Source: Paracoccaceae bacterium
Lineage (GTDB): Bacteria > Pseudomonadota > Alphaproteobacteria > Rhodobacterales > Rhodobacteraceae
Length of the DNA stretch: 5,687 bases
NCBI GenBank assembly: GCA_011523445.1
Contig: WTGT01000159.1
Coordinates: forward strand, 1 to 5,687
Reading direction: 5' to 3'
Part shown: positions 1 through 5,687 of the stretch, in pieces
Layout: each line of letters opens with the position of its first letter
How positions within the stretch are numbered: position 1 is the first letter of the stretch
Translations under genes and position numbers: made by a program
The notes under the pieces: generated by a model
What the model was told of the DNA's origin: nothing
The model's database searches: none
What the model saw: the letters and a program-made list of their open reading frames with translations, nothing else

Positions 1-861
1 GGACAAAAGATCAACATCTGTTTCTTCCAGCGATTCTGGTTCGTATTTAATTATACTTATCATTTTCAGGTTATTGTATTCGGTTGCAAGTGTTATTTCT
101 ACCGTACCATCAGGTCCTTCGGAAACCGTTCCCACCAGCAGGTCAGGAGGGAAGATTCCTCCTTCACCAGTGGTCAACACCCTGTCTCCCGGATTTATGC
201 CGTTTAGGTTGTCCAATAGTTCAATATCCGGATTGGCAGTATTGTTTCCAACAACAAGACCTTTTTTACCGGATGGTAATATTCTGACTGGAACCCTGCT
301 TGATGTGTCGGTCAATAGAATCAGCCTGGCCGACTTGCGTGAAGTATTGGTAATTCGGCCTATTAGACCCAGACCATCAGAGGCGGGATAACCATTTTTC
401 ACACCCCTTTCGCTACCTACATTGATCAAGTACGAGTGTCTGAAGGGTGAAGAGGTATCGGCAAGCATGGCAGCAGAAATTGTTTGAAAGTCGGAAGTTT
501 CAGAAAAATTCACCAATTTCTTGAGCTTGGCATTTTCTTCCTCAAGTGAATAGGCATAATTCTTCCATTGATTTAGTTCATTCCGCATCTGTACAAGGTC
601 ATCCAGTGAAACCTGGTTTTGGACAGCATTAACAAGGACATCAGCTGTGTTTTCAGCATATTCGAATGGTCGTAGCCCCAATTCGATGACTGGTACGAAT
701 AAATTGACGATCGAGGCTCTGGCACTTTCAACCCGGGTTCCTTCAAGCCTCCATAAAAGGAAAATGCAAAACAGGATAATGAGGGTAATTAAAAGTAATA
801 GTCTCTTTATTGACCCTTTGTAAAATTCGGTGGATTGTTGATTATTTTCAGGTTGAAGCAA
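1..861 (-). CDS. mreC: Rod shape-determining protein MreC (C-terminus cut by the window edge)
   Basis: MreC is a bitopic inner-membrane protein whose periplasmic part scaffolds the elongasome (MreB, MreD, RodA, PBP2). The visible 287 codons show a short cytoplasmic N-terminus, one membrane segment at about residues 21-37 (a run of Leu/Ile/Phe after Lys-Arg), and a coiled coil at about 85-118 (LEEENAKLKKLV). The MreC beta-domain follows, with NVGSERGVKNG at 147-157, GLIGRI near 165-170, the family signature LLTDTSSRVPV at 182-192, and GDRVLTTGEGGIFPPDLLVG near the end. The frame is still open at base 1; given the usual family length of about 280-370 residues, little may be missing. No ATG or GTG precedes the membrane helix. 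The only usual bacterial start there is TTG at 861-859, with TAGG eight bases upstream, so I chose it. The gene starts 19 bases after the mreB stop, which points to one operon. The family call is secure; the start is less so. Confidence 0.95.
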   Translation of the reverse strand, partial: MLQPENNQQSTEFYKGSIKRLLLLITLIILFCIFLLWRLEGTRVESARASIVNLFVPVIELGLRPFEYAENTADVLVNAVQNQVSLDDLVQMRNELNQWKNYAYSLEEENAKLKKLVNFSETSDFQTISAAMLADTSSPFRHSYLINVGSERGVKNGYPASDGLGLIGRITNTSRKSARLILLTDTSSRVPVRILPSGKKGLVVGNNTANPDIELLDNLNGINPGDRVLTTGEGGIFPPDLLVGTVSEGPDGTVEITLATEYNNLKMISIIKYEPESLEETDVDLLS

Positions 862-880
862 CTGTTTTGCCTAGGGTCCT

Positions 881-1927
881 CTAGCTGTGGTAATCGATTA
901 ACGGGTGGAGTGATTGTTCACTATTCAAGGCTATGCCTGTACCCAGAGCCACACATTTAAGTGGTTCCTCGGCGACCGTAACAGCCAAATGGGTCCGTTC
1001 ACGAAGTACCTTGTCAAAATCTTGCAGCATGGCTCCACCCCCAGTCATTATCATGCCCGTTTCAAAAAGGTCACTTGATAAATCAGGTGGTGTCATCTGG
1101 AGAGCCACTGCAACGGCCCTTCTTATTTGCTCGATGGGATTGCGTAAGGCTTCTGCAACCATCCTCTGGCTGATATGAATTTCCTTGGGATGGCCTCCTT
1201 CATTGGTTCTGCCATAGAATTTTGAAGTTTTGCCCTCACCATCCTTCGGTAGTTTGGCTGTACCTATGGTCTTTTTTATTTTCTCGGCGGTCGAATAGCC
1301 TATGTGTATGTTGCAATTTTCAAGTACATAACCAACCAAGGCATCATCCATGGCATCACCACCAATCCTGATCGAGTTGGCATAAACGATATCACCCAGT
1401 GAAAGCACTGCCACTTCAGTTGTTCCTCCACCTATATCGACGATCATTGCGCCATACGGAGTATTGTAATTTATCCCGACCCCCAATGCAGCAGCAATAG
1501 GTTCAGGGATAAGTCCGGCTGTTCTGGCTCCGGCAGAAAGTACTGATTGCCGAATAGCCCTTTTTTCCACCGCTGTTGCCCCATGCGGTACACAGACGAG
1601 AATTCTAGGCTTGGCCAGAGTCCTTCGATGGTGGACCTTGCGGATAAAGTATTTGATCATATCCTCAGCCACCTGAAAATCCGCAATAACCCCGTATCTG
1701 AGAGGACGGATAACCTCGATTGATTTGGGCGTTCGTCCCTGCATCAGTTTCGCTTCGTTGCCTACTGCCAGAACCTTGCGGCTTCCATCGGCTAGGTTAT
1801 AGGCCACGACCGAAGGTTCATCGACTACTATACCCTCTCCCTTGACATGAACCAAGGTATTTGCTGTACCCAGATCTATTGCAAGATCATAGGAAAACAT
1901 ATTTAAGATACGATGAAGAAAATTCAC
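881..1927 (-). CDS. mreB: Rod shape-determining protein MreB, actin-like
   Basis: MreB is a bacterial actin homologue that forms antiparallel filaments on the inner membrane and directs lateral cell-wall synthesis together with MreC, MreD, RodZ and RodA/PBP2. The 348 residues match the usual length. Actin-fold motifs are intact: phosphate-1 loop IDLGTANTLV at 17-26, LIPEPIAAALG around 139-149 with the candidate catalytic Glu142, phosphate-2 loop DIGGGTTE at 164-171, and adenosine motif TGGGAML at 295-301. The start is GTG at 1927-1925. An ATG at codon 10 is possible, but the GTG start adds the amphipathic segment MNFLHRILNMF, like the membrane-binding N-terminal helix of Gram-negative MreB. 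It also has an AGG placed seven bases upstream. The gene lies 127 bases downstream of leuA on the same strand, with its own promoter candidate between them, and mreC follows after 19 bases. Nothing in the sequence suggests loss of function. Confidence 0.98.
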   Translation of the reverse strand: MNFLHRILNMFSYDLAIDLGTANTLVHVKGEGIVVDEPSVVAYNLADGSRKVLAVGNEAKLMQGRTPKSIEVIRPLRYGVIADFQVAEDMIKYFIRKVHHRRTLAKPRILVCVPHGATAVEKRAIRQSVLSAGARTAGLIPEPIAAALGVGINYNTPYGAMIVDIGGGTTEVAVLSLGDIVYANSIRIGGDAMDDALVGYVLENCNIHIGYSTAEKIKKTIGTAKLPKDGEGKTSKFYGRTNEGGHPKEIHISQRMVAEALRNPIEQIRRAVAVALQMTPPDLSSDLFETGMIMTGGGAMLQDFDKVLRERTHLAVTVAEEPLKCVALGTGIALNSEQSLHPLIDYHS

Positions 1928-1953
1928 GACAAACCTAACCCTCTGATGTAAAC

Positions 1954-1962
1954 ATTATAACA
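1954..1962 (-). promoter_or_regulatory. Extended -10 promoter of mreBC
   Basis: On the minus strand this reads TGTTATAAT, a perfect TGnTATAAT extended -10 element. No good -35 hexamer lies 16-19 bases upstream, as is common for extended -10 promoters. The predicted transcript would begin near 1947, leaving an untranslated leader of about 20 bases before the mreB GTG. It implies that the shape genes can be transcribed independently of leuA and its leucine control. The motif is seen directly; the activity is inferred. Confidence 0.6.
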
Positions 1963-2032
1963 TAGATCAATTATTATATTCGTACCCCAATTAGATGGTA
2001 AAGGGCTTTATCCGGTTAAAGTGTTTTTTCAG

Positions 2033-2061
2033 AAAAAAACCGAAAATCTTTATATTACGGT
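2033..2061 (-). terminator. Possible weak intrinsic terminator of leuA
   Basis: Overlapping the leuA stop codon, minus-strand ACCG (2061-2058) can pair with CGGT (2042-2039), with an inner AAT/ATT pairing. The stem is followed at once by seven T (2039-2033). The stem is short, AT-rich and imperfect, so termination is probably partial at best and some readthrough into mreB is likely. Confidence 0.3.
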
Positions 2062-3617
2062 GCTTCTTTCCAGCTTGTCTTGATTTCCCGTCTTCTAAAC
2101 AAGTTGTTGAGAGCTGATACATATGCCTTGACAGAGGCATAAACAGTATCGGTGTCAGCGGATTGTCCAAGAACGAGATGACCATTTTCTTCAAGTTTAA
2201 CAGTAACTGTTGCCTGTGCATCGGTACCCTGGGTTACAGCCTGAACCTGATAGAGTTTCAGTTTGGCTTTATGGGGAAACAATTTTGTAACTGCCTTGAA
2301 CGAAGCATCGACTGGTCCATCACCCGTTGCCTGAGCTGTCATTTCCCTCCCATTGACATCCATGATCAATTCAGCACTTTGGGGTGAATCCGAACCGCAG
2401 ACGACCTTAAGGTATTTGACACGCAAATTGTCATCATCAGCCATACCGGTAGATTCACGCATCAAGGCGATGAGGTCATCATCATAGACCTCTTTTTTCC
2501 GATCAGCCAAATTCTTGAATTTGACGAAAAAATCACTCAATCGATTATCACCGATATCATAGCCCAAATCTTCGAGTTTCTTTCTTACTGCTGCCCGACC
2601 CGAATGTTTGCCGAGCACAAGGCTGGATTCCATAAGCCCGATATCCTCGGGTTTCATGATCTCATAGGTACCAGCATGTTTAAGCATGCCATCCTGATGG
2701 ATGCCAGCTTCATGGGTAAATGCATTTTTCCCAACGATCGCCTTGTTGAACTGGATGGGGAATCCAGTTGCATCGGAAACCAATCGACTCAAGTGGGTGA
2801 TTTTAGTGGTATCGATATTGGTCTTGTAGGGCATGATGTCATTGCGCACCCTGGTGGCCATAACGATTTCCTCCAAAGCTGCATTACCGGCCCGCTCACC
2901 AAGACCATTGATCGTGCATTCCACCTGCCTTGCGCCGGCATTGACCGCAGCCAGAGCATTCGCCACCGCCATGCCAAGATCGTTATGACAATGGGTTGAA
3001 ATCACAACATTGTCAATTTCGGGAATCCTTTCCCTCAGCATATTGATTATGTAGGCACTCTCACCCGGAGCAGTATAACCAACCGTATCAGGGATGTTTA
3101 TCGTCTTTGCTCCAGCATCGAGGGCGGTTTTGACTGAAAGCACCAGAAAGTCATGATCCGTCCTGGTTCCGTCTTCCGGTGACCACTGGACATCATCAGT
3201 GTAGTCCAAAGCCCGTGTGACCGATTTATGAATTGCTTCAAGCACTTGGTCTCGGGACATTTGAAGTTTGTACTGCATATGGAGATCAGATGTCGAAATA
3301 AATGTATGGATACGAGCCTTGCGTGCTTTCTTGAGAGCTTCGCCTGCCCGATCAATATCACCTATCGAAGAACGTGCAAGACCGCATACGGTTGCATTTT
3401 TGATGATTTCAGAAATTTTGGAGACAGCAAGAAAATCTCCCTCGGAAGCTATGGGGAATCCCGCTTCAATAATATCAACACCCATCTCATCGAGTTGACG
3501 GGCAATTTCGATTTTATTCTCAAGGGTCATTGCAGCACCCGGAGATTGTTCTCCATCCCGCAATGTCGTATCAAATATGAGTAATTGGTCTTGCCCGAAT
3601 TTTGTATCTTTTAACAT
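2055..3617 (-). CDS. leuA: 2-isopropylmalate synthase LeuA
   Basis: LeuA is the first committed enzyme of leucine synthesis: it condenses acetyl-CoA with 2-ketoisovalerate (2-oxoisovalerate) to give 2-isopropylmalate in the cytoplasm. The 520 residues fit the bacterial LeuA length. The TIM-barrel domain opens with FDTTLRDGEQSPGAAM at 15-30 (substrate Arg20, metal-binding Asp21). It continues with HCHNDLG at 209-215 (metal ligands His209 and His211), NGLGERAGNAALEE at 237-250, and HEAGIHQDG at 302-310. LGKHSGRAAV at 335-344 lies in the linker region. The C-terminal allosteric domain (about 395-513), where leucine binds in this family, contains ATGDGPVDASFKAV at 430-443, so feedback inhibition is expected. 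The ATG at 3617 is preceded by AGGA with nine bases of spacing. Upstream are a leucine leader peptide and an RNA pairing that can hide this ribosome site (see 3621-3724). mreB follows on the same strand. Confidence 0.98.
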   Translation of the reverse strand: MLKDTKFGQDQLLIFDTTLRDGEQSPGAAMTLENKIEIARQLDEMGVDIIEAGFPIASEGDFLAVSKISEIIKNATVCGLARSSIGDIDRAGEALKKARKARIHTFISTSDLHMQYKLQMSRDQVLEAIHKSVTRALDYTDDVQWSPEDGTRTDHDFLVLSVKTALDAGAKTINIPDTVGYTAPGESAYIINMLRERIPEIDNVVISTHCHNDLGMAVANALAAVNAGARQVECTINGLGERAGNAALEEIVMATRVRNDIMPYKTNIDTTKITHLSRLVSDATGFPIQFNKAIVGKNAFTHEAGIHQDGMLKHAGTYEIMKPEDIGLMESSLVLGKHSGRAAVRKKLEDLGYDIGDNRLSDFFVKFKNLADRKKEVYDDDLIALMRESTGMADDDNLRVKYLKVVCGSDSPQSAELIMDVNGREMTAQATGDGPVDASFKAVTKLFPHKAKLKLYQVQAVTQGTDAQATVTVKLEENGHLVLGQSADTDTVYASVKAYVSALNNLFRRREIKTSWKEAP

Positions 3618-3620
3618 TTT

Positions 3621-3724
3621 GATTAGTCCTGTTTGTTTATCTGGATTTATGGTGCGGAATCTCCTCTGAACGATGCACCGGGGACGGTACGTTCAGAGGC
3701 TGGTTAGTAGCAGGAGGACTAATC
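3621..3724 (-). promoter_or_regulatory. Leader RNA pairing that can sequester the leuA ribosome-binding site
   Basis: The transcript segment at 3724-3715 (GATTAGTCCT), which lies inside the leader peptide codons Gly14-Leu17, is perfectly complementary over ten bases to 3630-3621 (AGGACTAATC). The latter carries the AGGA Shine-Dalgarno core of leuA. The pairing encloses the hairpin at 3663-3699, so both can form together and the inner hairpin brings the outer strands close. A ribosome stalled on the leucine codons 15-20 would cover the upstream strand and release the leuA start region. After a ribosome finishes the peptide (stop codon 19 bases beyond the upstream strand) the pairing could form. 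The complementarity is seen in the sequence; leucine-responsive translational control is inferred. A weaker 5-base alternative pairs 3716-3712 (CTCCT) with 3665-3661 (AGGAG). Confidence 0.7.
3663..3699 (-). promoter_or_regulatory. Leader hairpin containing the leader-peptide stop codon
   Basis: CCTCTGAACG (3699-3690) and CGTTCAGAGG (3672-3663) form a perfect 10-bp stem. Inside it a 4-bp stem, ACCG (3688-3685) with CGGT (3680-3677), closes a TCCC loop. The leader peptide stop codon TGA lies in the left arm, so a translating or stalled ribosome would open it. After the right arm the RNA reads AGATTCCGCACC, with no U-tract, so a classical intrinsic terminator is not supported. It may act as a pause hairpin, or as a clamp that helps the outer pairing with the leuA ribosome site. 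Confidence 0.75.
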
Positions 3725-3764
3725 CGACTACTATCGAATTTCTATTTAACCGCAAATTTTCCAT
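3693..3764 (-). CDS. leuL: Leucine leader peptide of leuA (23 residues)
   Basis: A 23-codon ORF lies 75 bases upstream of leuA on the same strand. Residues 11-20 read IVVGLVLLLL, and the leucine codons at 15 and 17-20 are TTA, CTC, CTG, CTA, CTA. Eight of the 23 residues are Leu and four more are Ile or Val. Amino-acid leader peptides act by ribosome stalling when the matching charged tRNA is scarce; E. coli LeuL also has four consecutive Leu codons. Here the leucine codons overlap the strand that can pair with the leuA ribosome site, and the stop codon falls inside the following hairpin, which is the geometry expected of an attenuator. There is no clear Shine-Dalgarno sequence before the ATG, and the promoter lies so close that the mRNA may be leaderless or nearly so. 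The symbol is by analogy of position and composition, not by sequence homology. The hydrophobic run could suggest a small membrane peptide, but its place before leuA argues otherwise. Confidence 0.85.
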   Translation of the reverse strand: MENLRLNRNSIVVGLVLLLLTSL

Positions 3765-3768
3765 GCCC

Positions 3769-3810
3769 AGTATATAAACGATTATCTGATAAAGTTCAAG
3801 AATGAATCAA
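3769..3810 (-). promoter_or_regulatory. Promoter region of the leu leader and leuA
   Basis: Two overlapping sigma-70-like promoters are visible on the minus strand. One is TTGATT (3810-3805), 18 bases, GATAAT (3786-3781), which would start about 9-11 bases before the leader ATG. The other is TTGAAC (3799-3794), 17 bases, TATATA (3776-3771), or with 19 bases TATACT (3774-3769). That one would start within a few bases of the leader ATG at 3764. Either way the 5' untranslated region is very short. I cannot tell which is used. Confidence 0.6.
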
Positions 3811-3932
3811 CGCACTCAAAAAAGGCTTGTTTTATATTAGTTCTTTTCAATATGTTTGGCAGGAAATATAAATCCGAAATGAGTGAAATTAACAGGAATC
3901 ACTGTTCTTAGTTTAGTATACGTTGGAAAATA

Positions 3933-5036
3933 GTGGGTATTCAGTTAGCCAAGAAAAAAGATAGTGAGATAAGAATACCGATAGTGCTGATGGGAGTCCT
4001 TTTCGGACTACTTACGGGGTGTATGAGTAATGAAGATACGCAACCATATAAGACGTCGGAACTAGTCGTAATGGAAGCTGTGGACCTGGGCAACCCCCAA
4101 TCGAAGTTAAAAACCGAGCAAGTGGCTACGGCAGGTTCTGTAAACCGAGTAAACCATCTGGATCCCATTCCTTCGCCGTTTCAGGCATTCAGGGGAGAAA
4201 ACTTCATCAGGACAAAGCTTAGTGGGGATATGTCGGGTAAAGTGCTTATTTTTGAAGTCGACAGTGATGACCCTTTCATCCAACCGTGGCACTTCAATAA
4301 GGTCAAGGCCGTAATGTCCGAAGCTGGCGTTCCTCCTGAAAATTTACTAAGAAAGATCGAGGTAAATGGCTGGTGGTCGAACAAGCCAAGTACCTATTGG
4401 ACAAATAGGGTTTTCAACAATCGTACCGACACAAACCAGAAAAAAGACCTTAAGGTCGTAAATCTGTCGTGGGATGAAACGTTTGCGCCACCTAGTACCG
4501 CCCAAACAATCCGACGGAACAATACCGTGTTTGTCACGATAATATCTAACACGAGCAATGTAGACGCCGGACCCATTTCTTCCAAGCGTTACCTGTTCTC
4601 ATCCAAACACCCTGATTGGAGACGTATGGATCAATTTTCATGGGGATTCGGAAGGGAAAATCACTCAACATATAGGGAAACACTGGCTGCAGCCGAAACA
4701 GGTAAGGTGCTATTCGTCACCTGGGGCGATGTGGACAACAACGGCGAAATCGTTCCCTACAATTACGCCGTACGGTGTGGGGATGTCAAGGAAGCTTGCA
4801 TAACGGTAATATTACCCCCGTATGTCGGAGAAACCTACGGTACCTCATTTGCAGCTCCGATCGTCAGTGCCGCCGCTTTCTACCTTTCTCAACTCTGGGA
4901 CGATGCAGAGGATGTGGTTAGGGTGCTCAAAGACTGCGCGATTGACATCGGTGAACCGGGTATTGACGAAGAGTTCGGAGTCGGTGCACTCAACCTTGAT
5001 TGCTCTACCGTTAGGAATAAACTAGTTGCCCGTTGA
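3933..5036 (+). CDS. Putative lipoprotein with a degenerate subtilisin-like (S8) protease domain
   Basis: The 367 residues start with a Lys-rich n-region, a hydrophobic segment at 15-27 and the lipobox LTGC with Cys30, so the protein is probably lipidated and exported. The C-terminal half resembles the S8 subtilase fold. VVNLSWDE (175-182) sits where subtilases have a VINMSLG-like strand. GKVLFVTWGDVDNNG (257-271) is followed by NYAVRCGDVKEAC (277-289), resembling the SNRCG..C segment of autotransporter-type subtilases. YGTSFAAPIVSAAA (302-315) contains the nucleophile Ser305, and FGVGALNLD occurs near the C-terminus. The Asp and His motifs are poorly kept: VLIFEVDSDDP (104-114) and WHFNKVKAVM (119-128) occupy the expected order, with His120 possibly catalytic, but they are only about ten residues apart and lack HGTHVAG. 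It may be a divergent protease or an inactive relative. The GTG start is the only usual start between the upstream in-frame stop (3909) and the signal segment; its ribosome site is weak. It is divergent from leuA, with no clear promoter of its own. Confidence 0.75.
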   Translation: MGIQLAKKKDSEIRIPIVLMGVLFGLLTGCMSNEDTQPYKTSELVVMEAVDLGNPQSKLKTEQVATAGSVNRVNHLDPIPSPFQAFRGENFIRTKLSGDMSGKVLIFEVDSDDPFIQPWHFNKVKAVMSEAGVPPENLLRKIEVNGWWSNKPSTYWTNRVFNNRTDTNQKKDLKVVNLSWDETFAPPSTAQTIRRNNTVFVTIISNTSNVDAGPISSKRYLFSSKHPDWRRMDQFSWGFGRENHSTYRETLAAAETGKVLFVTWGDVDNNGEIVPYNYAVRCGDVKEACITVILPPYVGETYGTSFAAPIVSAAAFYLSQLWDDAEDVVRVLKDCAIDIGEPGIDEEFGVGALNLDCSTVRNKLVAR

Positions 5037-5051
5037 GCGTTTTCCCCTCAG

Positions 5052-5080
5052 TTGTTGCCTATAGCAAAACAATTGTTTAT
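5052..5080 (+). terminator. Possible weak terminator after the S8-like lipoprotein gene
   Basis: TTGTTGC (5052-5058) can pair with GCAAAACAA (5064-5072) using a two-base bulge and a five-base loop, followed by TTGTTTAT. It lies 16 bases after the stop codon in the 93-base gap between two convergent genes, where termination is expected. The stem is AT-rich and imperfect, so this is only a candidate. Confidence 0.3.
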
Positions 5081-5129
5081 CTATGGTTAATACATACCTG
5101 AGATAAGCGAGTAACTACCAACTGAAATC

Positions 5130-5687
5130 CTAATTTCCAGCTATGGTCCTCTCGACATTTTCCCCATGTTCGAAAACAACATCATATCGTTCGCCATCCT
5201 TGGTTATCAAATAACCCTTCCCATGGGGCTTGCCTTGAAGGAACTCACCATCATAGGAAGAACCATCTGCATACGTGGCCTTACCTTCACCTTCAAACAG
5301 ACCATTGTTCCAGTTTCCCTCATACATGAAACCATTAGGATTACTTTGGGTTCCATAGCCGGAGAGGACACCCAAATCAAAGTTTCCCATTATAATGGTC
5401 CCATCCGGATAATGAATTTCCCCTTGCCCATTCAGAGTGCCGTCCTTCCACTCCCCCGTTGATCTTATACCTCCAAGAATAAGGGTTCCCTTTCCGTTGA
5501 AATTGTTATTCAGAAATTCACCCTTATAGTTGTCATCATTTTCGAAAAGGATTTGAACCATTCCCTCCACAAAACTTCCGTCTTTCCAATTCCCGTCAAA
5601 AATATTGCCATCCTTCCAAGTCATTTTGCCAATGCCATCGGGGCTTCCGCTTACAAGATGTCCGGTGTACACAGTACCATCTGAATA
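5130..5687 (-). CDS. MORN-repeat protein (N-terminal part outside the window)
   Basis: The visible 185 residues are almost entirely MORN repeats of about 23 residues, with the pattern DGxxYxGxWxxGxxxGxGxxxx. Clear units include YSDGTVYTGH at the window edge, KDGNIFDGNWKDG, PNGFMYEGNWNNGLFEGEG, and ADGSSYDGEFLQGKPHGKG near the end. About eight units can be counted, some degenerate, and the last (KDGERYDVVFEHGENVERT) fades out before the stop. The reading frame is open to base 5687, and a GTG at 5672 lies within a repeat, so it is unlikely to be the true start. MORN repeats form elongated beta-hairpin sheets and occur in proteins of very different roles. No enzyme domain is visible here, so function and location cannot be stated. 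The gene converges on the S8-like lipoprotein gene, from which 93 bases separate it. Confidence 0.9.
   Translation of the reverse strand, partial: YSDGTVYTGHLVSGSPDGIGKMTWKDGNIFDGNWKDGSFVEGMVQILFENDDNYKGEFLNNNFNGKGTLILGGIRSTGEWKDGTLNGQGEIHYPDGTIIMGNFDLGVLSGYGTQSNPNGFMYEGNWNNGLFEGEGKATYADGSSYDGEFLQGKPHGKGYLITKDGERYDVVFEHGENVERTIAGN

Noticed and set aside
2006..2029. Plus-strand hairpin CTTTA/TAAAG followed by six T
   Set aside because: The stem has five mostly A-T pairs and there is no plus-strand gene upstream for it to terminate.
2604..2999. Open frame of 131 codons on the plus strand inside leuA
   Set aside because: It lies wholly antisense to the strongly conserved leuA coding region and its translation shows no recognisable domain. 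It is a shadow of leuA codon use, as are the shorter plus-strand frames at 74-391, 933-1178 and 3228-3584.
3852..3911. Plus-strand ORF of 19 codons before the lipoprotein gene
   Set aside because: It has no ribosome site, no recognisable composition and no attenuator-like structure after it. Its length is expected by chance.
5066..5077. Palindrome-like AAAACAATTGTTT region as an operator
   Set aside because: It lies between two convergent gene ends, where a regulator site is not expected, and it overlaps the possible terminator stem.
5670..5672. GTG at 5672 as the start of the MORN gene
   Set aside because: The frame is open to the window edge and the codons upstream (YSDGT) continue the MORN repeat, so the GTG is an internal valine.

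Overview
The window reads as chromosomal housekeeping DNA from a Gram-negative bacterium of low-to-moderate GC, most likely an alphaproteobacterium. That assignment is inference. It rests on the order leuA-mreB-mreC, the MreB and MreC types, a lipobox protein, and a leucine leader peptide that seems to start almost at the 5' end of its transcript, as the trp leader of rhizobia does. No mobile element, CRISPR array, tRNA or rRNA is visible.

Layout. Positions 1-3810 are read on the minus strand. From right to left they hold a promoter (3769-3810), a 23-codon leucine-rich leader peptide (3693-3764), a structured leader RNA, leuA (2055-3617), an intergenic gap with a probable mreB promoter, mreB (881-1927) and mreC (1-861, cut by the window edge). 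A divergent plus-strand gene (3933-5036) encodes a lipoprotein with a degenerate subtilisin-like (S8) domain. Convergent to it, on the minus strand, is the 3' part of a gene for a MORN-repeat protein (5130-5687, N-terminus outside the window).

How the parts work together. LeuA commits 2-ketoisovalerate to leucine synthesis. Upstream lies a leader ORF with Leu-Val-Leu-Leu-Leu-Leu at residues 15-20. Ten bases inside these codons (3715-3724) are a perfect complement of the ten bases carrying the leuA Shine-Dalgarno sequence (3621-3630). A second perfect 10-bp stem (3663-3672 with 3690-3699), which contains the leader stop codon, nests between them and has no U-tract after it. The simplest reading is translational attenuation: ribosomes stalled for leucine cover the anti-Shine-Dalgarno strand and free leuA, while rapid completion of the peptide lets the RNA fold and hide the leuA ribosome site. 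This is the most interesting signal in the window. The pairings are read directly from the sequence; the mechanism is inferred.

MreB (actin-like filament) and MreC (periplasmic scaffold) form the start of a cell-shape operon. It is linked to leuA by position but appears to have its own extended -10 promoter. The functions of the S8-like lipoprotein and the MORN protein are unknown.
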